Assembly (NCBI GenBank): GCA_002367105.1
Contig: DFCS01000050.1
Location: forward strand, 32,133-77,109
DNA from: Hungatella sp. UBA3048
GTDB taxonomy: Bacteria > Bacillota > Clostridia > Lachnospirales > Lachnospiraceae
Direction of reading: 5' to 3'
DNA length: 44,977 bases
The notes beneath the pieces are model-generated. The model was not told where the DNA came from. It saw only the letters and a list, made by a program, of their open reading frames with translations, and made no database searches. Position numbers and translations under genes: made by a program. This document shows positions 38,892 to 44,977 of the stretch, one piece after another. How positions within the stretch are numbered: the first letter of the stretch is position 1; the number at the start of each line of letters is the position of its first letter.

Positions 38892-39521
38892 ATGAAAAAT
38901 AAAACAATTAGTATCAGTATATTGTTACTTGCTGTCATCAGCTTCCTTATGGGTAGTTTAAAAATATCTCCTATAGTTTCTGCCGGATATGAAATGTATA
39001 GGAATGCGACAGAAGCCATAAGTGTGCCGGATAGGGTAGAGGAGCTTAAACAGCAAAACAGTTATATTGCATTTGATGAGATACCGGATGGATATAAAGA
39101 ACAGGTGCTACAGTCAGAAGACAAACGTTTTTACTATCATTTTGGCTTTGACCCCATTGCTATGGCAAGGGCTATGGCAAATAATCTGATCGCAGGAAGC
39201 TTCGTGCAAGGGGGGAGCACGATCACCCAGCAGCTTGCAAAAAATATGTACTTTTCTTTTGAAAAGAAATATGAACGGAAGGTGGCAGAATTATTTGTAG
39301 CTTTTCAGCTTGAAAAAGATCTTACAAAGGATGAAATACTGGAGCTTTATTGTAATATTGCTTACTACGGGGAAGGATGCTACGGACTGAAGCAGGCGGC
39401 GAATCATTATTACGGTGTTGAGCCTTTAGACCTGACAAACTCGCAGATCAAGGCACTTGTATGGACAATTAAAAGTCCAAATAAGTACAATCCCAATGCT
39501 TACAAAGTGATTCCTGTATGA
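38892..39521 (+). CDS. Monofunctional peptidoglycan glycosyltransferase, GT51 family
   Basis: The 209-residue protein has a short N-terminal membrane helix (ISISILLLAVISFLMGSL) and a GT51 domain: the catalytic Glu in LQSEDKRFYYHFGFDP, then QGGSTITQQLAKNMYF, KDEILELYCNIAYYGEGCYGLKQAANHYYG and the end LTNSQIKALVWTIKSPNKYNPN. It should polymerise lipid II into glycan strands outside the membrane; there is no transpeptidase part. ATG at 38892 has GAAAGGAGTG before it. Its place between a Bce-type sensor and its transporter fits a cell-wall stress role. Confidence 0.85.
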   Translation: MKNKTISISILLLAVISFLMGSLKISPIVSAGYEMYRNATEAISVPDRVEELKQQNSYIAFDEIPDGYKEQVLQSEDKRFYYHFGFDPIAMARAMANNLIAGSFVQGGSTITQQLAKNMYFSFEKKYERKVAELFVAFQLEKDLTKDEILELYCNIAYYGEGCYGLKQAANHYYGVEPLDLTNSQIKALVWTIKSPNKYNPNAYKVIPV

Positions 39522-39708
39522 AAACAGACATAAACGTCTCTTATCGTGCTGCATTCACAAAATGCTGCTTTGCGGCGCTTGGCTCCTTGTTTTCCTGGTA
39601 TAATAAAAAGTGACAAAAATGTTCGTTCTTTGTAAGTATAATCAATGGCTGACAGTGACAGATGGAATTATAATAGACATAAGTCAGGAATAGAAAAGGA
39701 GATCATAA

Positions 39709-40458
39709 ATGTTACAAAAAGGATTAAATAGTTTTCAGATTAAAATAATTGCTTTGGTGCTCATGGTATTCGATCATATTCACTATATTTTTACAGGTGT
39801 TTTCCAAGTTCCCCTGTGGTTTACCATGCTGGGCAGATTATCAGCACCTTTATTCATCTTTGCTACTGCCAATGGCATGAGATACACAAGAAACCCGGTA
39901 AAATATTTAATGCGTTTATGGTTTGGATTTGTATTTATGAACTTTGGCAATGATCTGATTAATCAATATTTCCCGTTGCCAAATGGGGGTATTATCATAA
40001 ACAATATTTTTTCCACGCTATTTGTAATATGTCTGATCATATTCAGTTTTCAGCGGATTTCTATAAGCAGGAAAGAGAATCGTCCATTTCTGCAATATAT
40101 ATTATTAATGCTTGTTCCTGTTTTCAGCAGTATCATTATTTTTATGACCATGTCTAATCCCAGCTTATTCTTTATGGCAAGAGGGATCATGTTCTTTGTA
40201 CCCTCTCTCTTATTCTGTGAAGGCGGTATTATACTGGTTGCTTTAGGCGTTGGATTATATTTATGCAACCAGGATAAAAAGAAAACAGGTATATTTTATC
40301 TGGCGCTCAGTATTTTAGTCTTTGCAATGGGTTATAACCCCGAGACCGGTGTGGTAAGCATGTTTTTGGATAACATTCAGTGGTGCATGGTATTTGCTTT
40401 ACCATTTATGCTGCTTTACAACAAGCAGAAGGGCCGTGGAATGAAATATTTCTTTTAG
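39709..40458 (+). CDS. TraX-family membrane protein
   Basis: The 249-residue protein has about seven hydrophobic segments and the TraX start QIKIIALVLMVFDHIHYIF, followed by MLGRLSAPLFIFATANGMRYTRN. TraX of the F plasmid acetylates pilin; chromosomal TraX-like proteins in Firmicutes are membrane acyltransferase-like proteins of mostly unknown role, and modification of a surface polymer is a possibility. AAAAGGAG precedes ATG. It is followed after 80 bases by the BceA-like ATPase gene. Confidence 0.82.
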   Translation: MLQKGLNSFQIKIIALVLMVFDHIHYIFTGVFQVPLWFTMLGRLSAPLFIFATANGMRYTRNPVKYLMRLWFGFVFMNFGNDLINQYFPLPNGGIIINNIFSTLFVICLIIFSFQRISISRKENRPFLQYILLMLVPVFSSIIIFMTMSNPSLFFMARGIMFFVPSLLFCEGGIILVALGVGLYLCNQDKKKTGIFYLALSILVFAMGYNPETGVVSMFLDNIQWCMVFALPFMLLYNKQKGRGMKYFF

Positions 40459-40538
40459 GCCTTTTACCCGGCCCATATCTATATTTTTACGATTTTAGCC
40501 AATATTATTTCAAAATACTAGGAGAGAGGACAGACATT

Positions 40539-41303
40539 ATGAATACAATCTTAAAGGTTGAGAACCTTCAGAAATATTACGGTAACAAAGGGAATGTCAC
40601 AAAGGCTGTTGACAATATCAGCTTTAATGTTTCGGAAGGAGAATATATCGGAATCATGGGGGCGTCGGGAAGCGGTAAAACCACCATTCTTAATTGTGTT
40701 TCCACCATTGATGATGCGACCTCAGGTCATATTTATATAGATGGAATGGATGTCACTGAGATGAAAGCAGAAGCCTTATCAAAGTTCAGACGTGAAAAGC
40801 TTGGCTTTATTTTTCAGGACTTTAATCTTTTAGATACCCTGACTGCCCATGAAAACATTGCCCTGGCCCTGGCTATTATGAAGGCGCCGACAGGAGAAAT
40901 GGATGAGCGGATCCACCAGGCAGCCTCCCTATTAAACATCACGGAGGTATTGCATAAGTATCCGTACCAGATGTCAGGCGGTCAGAAGCAGCGTGTAGCC
41001 GCAGCAAGAGCCATCATCACAAATCCGACCCTGATTCTTGCGGATGAACCTACCGGAGCCCTGGATTCTAAGTCTGCAAAGATGCTTCTGGAAAGCTTTA
41101 AAAATTTAAATGAACAGATAAATGCTGCCATTTTAATGGTAACCCATGATGCATTTACCGCCAGCTATTGCAAACGCATCTTGTTCATCAAAGACGGAAA
41201 GCTGTTTAATGAGCTTATCCGGGGAAAGGAATCACGCAAGGGATTTTTTGACCGGATCATGGAGGTTATGGCTCTTCTTGGAGGTGATTTAAGTGCTGAC
41301 TAA
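40539..41303 (+). CDS. BceA-like ABC ATPase of an antimicrobial-peptide resistance transporter
   Basis: The 254-residue ATPase belongs to the MacB/LolD/BceA group: Walker A GASGSGKTT, Q-loop FIFQDFNLLDTLTAHENI, signature MSGGQKQRVAAARAI, Walker B LILADEPTGALDS and switch histidine in MVTHD. The start ATG at 40539 follows AGGAGAGGA; an open frame to 40380 overlaps the TraX gene and lacks family similarity. It overlaps the permease gene by 11 bases. BceAB-type transporters free lipid II-cycle intermediates from peptide antibiotics such as bacitracin. Confidence 0.88.
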   Translation: MNTILKVENLQKYYGNKGNVTKAVDNISFNVSEGEYIGIMGASGSGKTTILNCVSTIDDATSGHIYIDGMDVTEMKAEALSKFRREKLGFIFQDFNLLDTLTAHENIALALAIMKAPTGEMDERIHQAASLLNITEVLHKYPYQMSGGQKQRVAAARAIITNPTLILADEPTGALDSKSAKMLLESFKNLNEQINAAILMVTHDAFTASYCKRILFIKDGKLFNELIRGKESRKGFFDRIMEVMALLGGDLSAD

Positions 41304-43266
41304 GCTTGTTTTTAAAAATGTCGGAAAAAGTATGCAGGATTACACGGTATATTTTTTCACTCTTGTATTTGGCGTTTCTATCTTTTATATGTTTAACTCC
41401 ATCTATGCTCAGCAGGATATCATGGTAGTGACGGAAATATTGACCGATTCCATGATTGCACTTAGTAAGATATTATCTGTCATATCAGTGTTTGTTGCAG
41501 TGATCCTGGGTTTTTTGATCGTGTATGCAAATAGTTTTTTCATCAGGCGCCGTAAAAAAGAAATGGGTATTTACATGACTCTGGGCATGAGCAAAGGTAA
41601 AATTTCTGCCATTCTTGTATTTGAAACATTTCTCATGGGACTCCTTGCTTTAATTGCAGGGCTGATCATCGGTGTTTTCGGATCCCAGTTTATGTCCGTG
41701 TTCACTGCTAAAATATTTGAAGCAGATATGACCGCCTATAAATTCATATTTTCTCCAGGTGCAGCGGTGAAAAGTATCCTTTATTTCGCAGTTATTTTTT
41801 TGACCGTCATCATTTTTAATGCAATTGCAGTCAGCAAGTATAAGCTGATTGACTTGATCTATGGCGGCCGGAAAAATGAAAGCTTAAAAATCAGAAGTAC
41901 CAAGTTATCGGTGCTGGTTTTCCTGGTATCCATTGTTTTCTTAGGAACCGCCTATGCATTGGTTTTGAAAAATGGAATTATTAATATTAACCGTATCTTC
42001 CTTTGGTCCATTATTTTAGGTACGGCTGGTTCGTTACTGTTTTTCTTTTCTCTTTCGGGAATACTTACAAAGCTGGTACAATCAAATAAGAAACTGTATT
42101 ATAAAAACCTGACAATGTTTGTTACCCGTCAGCTCACCAGTAAGATTAACACAAACTTTATATCCATATCCGTGGTCAGCATTGTATTGCTTTTGGTAAT
42201 CGGTATTTTTTCAACCGGTTATAGCATGAAAAATATTCTGTCAGCCGATTTAAAGGAGACTGCGCCCTATGATGTCAGTTTTTATGGCGATGGGAAAGGG
42301 AATTATAAGACAATATATGAAAGCCTGCCTTTGTCAATAAAAGGTATTGATGCGTCTCATTATGAATATAGTATTTACCGCGGGGACCTTCATTACAAGG
42401 ATTTACCGGTTGATTATTCTTCCCTGTCCTTTGATATCGGGAAACGCGGCCTTGATTTTGTTATGTTTTCTGATTACCAGAAGTCTTTAGAAATGCAGGG
42501 AAAGGAAAAAGCCGATCTTCCTGGAAATGGATATTTCATTGTTGCGACCGGCGACGTCTACCTGCATATTGCACAGCAGTTCCTTGATAGAAATGTAACA
42601 ATCTCCATTGGGGGTAAAACACTCCAGCCAAAGGGAGAAGTGCAAAACATAAAGCTTTCCAACAGTGATTCCGGTATCACGTTTGTTGTAAATGACGGGT
42701 TTTCTGAAACACTTGACAAATCACCGGATCAGGTGCTTAACATGGTATGCAAAACTGGGGAAGGATCAAAGGAACTTCAGGAAAACCTAAATCAATATAG
42801 TAACAGCGAGGATTATAAGGAAAAGGGCTTTTGGTACTATTCAAGCAGAGAAGAGATCTATGCCACATCCCTTGCAATGAAAGCCATCATATCCTTTTTA
42901 GCCATTTATCTTGGCATTGTGTTTATGGTTGCCTGCGCGGCAATTCTTGCAATCCAACAGCTTGCCCAGGCATCGGATAACAAGGAACGTTATGCATTGT
43001 TAAGGAAGCTGGGTGCTGAAAAGAAAATGCTGGACAGAGCATTGTTTGTACAAATACTTTGTTACTTTTTACTTCCTTTTATGCTTGGAATTGTTCATTC
43101 TATTGTTGGGCTTACGGCTGTAAATAATGTAATGATGGCCTTTGAACGTGTGAATGTGATGGATAGCGTTCTTATCCCGGCGTTGTTTATAGTTTTTATT
43201 TATGGCGTTTATTTTGGATTGACTTATATCGGATGTAAGCATATTTTAAGAAGAGATCAATATTAA
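41293..43266 (+). CDS. BceB-like ABC permease with large extracellular domain (GTG start)
   Basis: The 657-residue protein has the BceB layout: about ten membrane helices, with an FtsX-like first block (IVYANSFFIRRRKKEMGIYMTLGMSKGKISAI, in parts) and a large extracellular domain of about 200 residues (about 320-530) between helices 7 and 8. That domain is the site of peptide recognition in this family. The C-terminal block ASDNKERYALLRKLGAEKKML repeats the FtsX signature. GGAGGTG lies before the GTG start. It forms a sensory complex with BceS-type kinases, here probably the one at 37113. Confidence 0.87.
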   Translation: MLTKLVFKNVGKSMQDYTVYFFTLVFGVSIFYMFNSIYAQQDIMVVTEILTDSMIALSKILSVISVFVAVILGFLIVYANSFFIRRRKKEMGIYMTLGMSKGKISAILVFETFLMGLLALIAGLIIGVFGSQFMSVFTAKIFEADMTAYKFIFSPGAAVKSILYFAVIFLTVIIFNAIAVSKYKLIDLIYGGRKNESLKIRSTKLSVLVFLVSIVFLGTAYALVLKNGIININRIFLWSIILGTAGSLLFFFSLSGILTKLVQSNKKLYYKNLTMFVTRQLTSKINTNFISISVVSIVLLLVIGIFSTGYSMKNILSADLKETAPYDVSFYGDGKGNYKTIYESLPLSIKGIDASHYEYSIYRGDLHYKDLPVDYSSLSFDIGKRGLDFVMFSDYQKSLEMQGKEKADLPGNGYFIVATGDVYLHIAQQFLDRNVTISIGGKTLQPKGEVQNIKLSNSDSGITFVVNDGFSETLDKSPDQVLNMVCKTGEGSKELQENLNQYSNSEDYKEKGFWYYSSREEIYATSLAMKAIISFLAIYLGIVFMVACAAILAIQQLAQASDNKERYALLRKLGAEKKMLDRALFVQILCYFLLPFMLGIVHSIVGLTAVNNVMMAFERVNVMDSVLIPALFIVFIYGVYFGLTYIGCKHILRRDQY

Positions 43267-43289
43267 ATGTGTTTGAAAGCCTAAAACAG

Positions 43290-43328
43290 GTCCGTGTTTT
43301 TCACTTATTGAAAAACATGGACTTTTTG
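43290..43328 (+). terminator. Intrinsic terminator
   Basis: GTCCGTGTTTTTC (43290-43302) pairs with GAAAAACATGGAC (43310-43322), one GU pair, followed by TTTTT. It ends the BceAB-like operon. Confidence 0.9.
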
Positions 43329-43404
43329 TAACATTGTTTTTCTTTACGAAACGCAAGACTGGTACTATAATTCATCTATAGTATAAATGAAGTGAGGAGA
43401 AAAG

Positions 43405-44004
43405 ATGAAGAAAGAATTGTCCTATTTTAGAGTCGGAGATTCCTTTGGCGGAAATCAGGATTGGTTCCGGGACCCAATGATGCATCTGGGTGGCTGTGGG
43501 GCGGCGGCGGCTTGTGATGCCTGCATCAATACAGCGCTCTATGACAATAAAACCCATCTGTATCCCTATGATATTCAAAGACTTAATAAGGAAGATTATA
43601 TAAATTTTTCCAAGGTCATGAAGCCTTATTTAAAGCCCCGATTTCATGGGATCGATACACTGGAAATATTTATGGATGGGTTTTATAAATATTTGCAGGA
43701 TGTGGGGGCACCGGATTTACAGCTCACAGGCTGTCCGGGTGAGGTTCCGGCTAAGGAAGCAGCAAGGGAAATCACAAGCCAGATTGACAAGGGGATCTCG
43801 ATTCCATTCTTGCTGCTGCGGCATAAGAATGTTAATTTTAAGGATTTGGTCTGGCATTGGTTCATGCTTGTAGGATATGAAGAATTCGAAGATGAATTTT
43901 TCGTAAAAATTGCAACCTATGGAGGGTTCCGCTGGCTGTCTTTTTATGAGCTGTGGGAGACTGGCTTCGAGCGTAAAGGTGGGATGGTATTGATTAGAGC
44001 TTAG
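43405..44004 (+). CDS. Papain-like (C39-type) hypothetical protein
   Basis: The 199-residue protein shows the order of a papain-like cysteine protease: HLGGCGAAAACDACI with a Cys in a glycine-alanine loop (about residue 31), VWHWFMLVGYEEF with a His-rich strand (about residue 152), and KIATYGGFRWL after it. Peptidase C39-like proteins in clostridia have this plan. It lacks a signal peptide and a membrane helix, so it would act in the cytoplasm. The substrate is unknown; a bacteriocin-processing role would need an adjacent transporter with leader peptide, which is not seen. GAGGAGAAAAG precedes the ATG. Confidence 0.65.
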   Translation: MKKELSYFRVGDSFGGNQDWFRDPMMHLGGCGAAAACDACINTALYDNKTHLYPYDIQRLNKEDYINFSKVMKPYLKPRFHGIDTLEIFMDGFYKYLQDVGAPDLQLTGCPGEVPAKEAAREITSQIDKGISIPFLLLRHKNVNFKDLVWHWFMLVGYEEFEDEFFVKIATYGGFRWLSFYELWETGFERKGGMVLIRA

Positions 44005-44040
44005 CAGTCACAGTAAGGTGGCGGCTCTCTCTGATAAAGA

Positions 44041-44086
44041 AAGCGGCTTTTGGATACATGGAGAATCTCCAATCCAAAAGCCGCTT
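44041..44086. terminator. Long hairpin after the papain-like gene
   Basis: AAGCGGCTTTTGGAT (44041-44055) pairs perfectly over 15 bases with ATCCAAAAGCCGCTT (44072-44086), and the loop itself holds TGGAG/CTCCA. T-tracts are lacking on both sides, but the stem lies between the plus-strand gene and the minus-strand cupin remnant. Confidence 0.7.
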
Positions 44087-44124
44087 AAGTGAAAAATGGT
44101 ATAAATAAACGGTATTGCATTCAA

Positions 44125-44270
44125 TTATTCCTTATATAAATCTCCGCTGTTTTCTTTGTTTAAAGTTCCTGACAACTCAATCATCAAAAATTTTGTCAAA
44201 TCTGTTACCACTGGCCGGTGCTTTACACCCTTTGGAACAATTACAAATTCCCTGTGTTTACTTTTGTTTT
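44125..44270 (-). pseudogene. Truncated cupin-domain gene remnant
   Basis: The minus strand reads 47 codons to TAA at 44125-44127 with a clear cupin end: HREFVIVPKGVKHRPVV, then FLMIELSGTLNKENSG, as in EFxVVPKGVEHRP...LLIEPxGTxNTGN of small cupins. The upstream half (metal-binding GxxHxH motif and start) is missing; in this frame a TAA lies about 50 bases further on. It therefore looks like the leftover C-terminus of a deleted gene. Confidence 0.65.
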
Positions 44271-44323
44271 TTCTCCGAGGGGATCGCTGATAAAAAGAAA
44301 ATTAATGAAGGATGGTGAACATT

Positions 44324-44884
44324 TTGATTGAACATCTGCTATTTATTTCACGGGATGAATTTAGAAATTGGTTAGAGGGAAATTGCCTCACCAGCGGCGG
44401 AATCTGGCTGTTATTTGGAAAAGCAGGCGGGCCAAAGACCATAGGGGCAAATGAGGCGCTTGAAGAAGCCCTTTGTTTCGGTTGGATTGATGGTCAAATG
44501 AAGCGCATTGACGATAGTAAATATATAAAATATTTCTCTTCCCGCAGAGAAAATAGTAAGTGGTCGGAGAAAAATAAGGCGCTGGTTGAAAAACTTGAAA
44601 AACAAGGGTTAATGACTGATTATGGAAGAATCAAAATAGAGGAAGCTAAGAAAAATGGTCAATGGGATGCTCCCAAGCCTTCAGAGATCACTGATGAACA
44701 AATAGGGCTTTTAAGTAATTTGTTGAAAGAGCACGAACCGGCCTTTACGAATTTTCAAACGATGACACCATCTGTAAAAAGGACATATACACGGGCATAT
44801 CTCGATGCGAAAACAGACGCCGGTCGTGTGAAACGTCTGGTATGGATGATTGAACGGTTAAATAAAAACCTGAAGCCAATGTAA
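44324..44884 (+). CDS. YdeI/OmpD-associated-type protein
   Basis: The 186-residue protein fits the bacteriocin-protection YdeI/OmpD-associated group (PF13376): LLFISRDEFRNWLEGNCLTSGGIWLLFGKAGGPKTI, then ALEEALCFGWIDGQMKRIDDSKYIKYFSSRRENSKWSEKNKALVEKLEKQG, and a C-terminal part with RTYTRAYLDAKTDAGRVKRLVWMIERL. Members are linked to resistance to peptides in some bacteria, but the mechanism is not shown. TTG at 44324 has GGATGGTG upstream at good spacing; ATG at 44312 is the alternative (190 aa). It closes the window; the last 93 bases hold nothing I can name. Confidence 0.8.
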   Translation: MIEHLLFISRDEFRNWLEGNCLTSGGIWLLFGKAGGPKTIGANEALEEALCFGWIDGQMKRIDDSKYIKYFSSRRENSKWSEKNKALVEKLEKQGLMTDYGRIKIEEAKKNGQWDAPKPSEITDEQIGLLSNLLKEHEPAFTNFQTMTPSVKRTYTRAYLDAKTDAGRVKRLVWMIERLNKNLKPM

Positions 44885-44977
44885 GCAGGGAATGTCCCAG
44901 AGCTTGAATTTCGGAAAGAGCGTTCATGATAATGGCTGGGGAATATTCACTTCATTGCTAAACTACAAGTTGTCTGA

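Noticed and set aside
40380..40538. A 53-codon extension of the BceA-like ATPase.
   Set aside because: It overlaps the TraX-like gene in another frame and is unlike the family; ATG at 40539 with AGGAGAGGA is clear.
44115..44318. A 67-codon plus-strand open frame.
   Set aside because: No ribosome site and no family match; the opposite strand shows a cupin C-terminus in this place.

Overview
The window looks like chromosome of a low-to-mid GC Firmicute, most probably a Clostridia/Lachnospiraceae-type anaerobe. The reasons are strong AGGAGG-type ribosome sites, frequent TTG and GTG starts, many intrinsic terminators, a BceRS-BceAB module, a CD3324-type small protein and an LPKTG sortase signal. 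Nothing in the sequence fixes the species. I see no rRNA, tRNA, CRISPR array, intact insertion sequence or prophage. The region is dense with small regulator-plus-effector cassettes: MerR x2, AraC x3, PadR, MarR, DtxR and one two-component system.

Layout. 1-2.7 kb: the tail of a cell-wall-anchored protein, several very small genes, a chimeric remnant that seems to join the start of a dicarboxylate/citrate-type sensor to the DNA-binding end of its response regulator, and a lactonase-like beta-propeller. 3-4.1 kb: a cysteine desulfurase. 4.2-14.2 kb: the largest coherent system, with an AraC regulator, a five-gene nickel/peptide-type ABC importer, a pair of half-size exporter-fold ABC proteins and a DtxR-family metal repressor. 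The three promoter regions of this cassette each carry TTAG-N6-CTAA, which I propose as the DtxR operator. The whole looks like a metal-chelate (siderophore or metallophore) capture system without its own biosynthesis genes. 14.4-18.1 kb: a MerR regulator divergent from an aldo/keto reductase, a YqhD-like alcohol dehydrogenase and a second aldo/keto reductase, with a 19-bp-spacer MerR-type promoter; this suggests an aldehyde/electrophile detoxification regulon.

18.2-25 kb: a SAM methyltransferase behind a roughly 250-nt leader with two overlapping small ORFs and a terminator/antiterminator pair, then flavin reductase, TipAL-type MerR, AraC + EamA exporter, PadR, flavodoxin and a second methyltransferase. 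25-27.8 kb: a long leader with the small ORF MSSIR before a GNAT acetyltransferase, a CD3324-type protein, and an RsgA GTPase fused to an RNHCP zinc domain. 27.9-30.1 kb: a MarR-controlled operon with two nitroreductases and an ABM monooxygenase. 30.1-35.1 kb: an unknown protein, a NimA-like flavoprotein behind a structured leader, an AraC-VOC-DUF5131 operon and a CofE-like F420 ligase homologue.

35.3-44.9 kb: a DUF6506 gene behind a leader that resembles the ykkC/guanidine-I RNA core, a GNAT enzyme, then a BceRS two-component system separated from its BceAB-like transporter by a VOC protein, a small GT51 transglycosylase and a TraX-like membrane protein. A papain-like hypothetical, a cupin gene remnant and a YdeI/OmpD-associated-type protein close the window. 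The most promising undescribed signals are RNA-based: the methyltransferase attenuator (19.0-19.3 kb) and the ykkC-like leader (35.35-35.55 kb). Next come the three-site metal regulon and the RsgA-RNHCP fusion.
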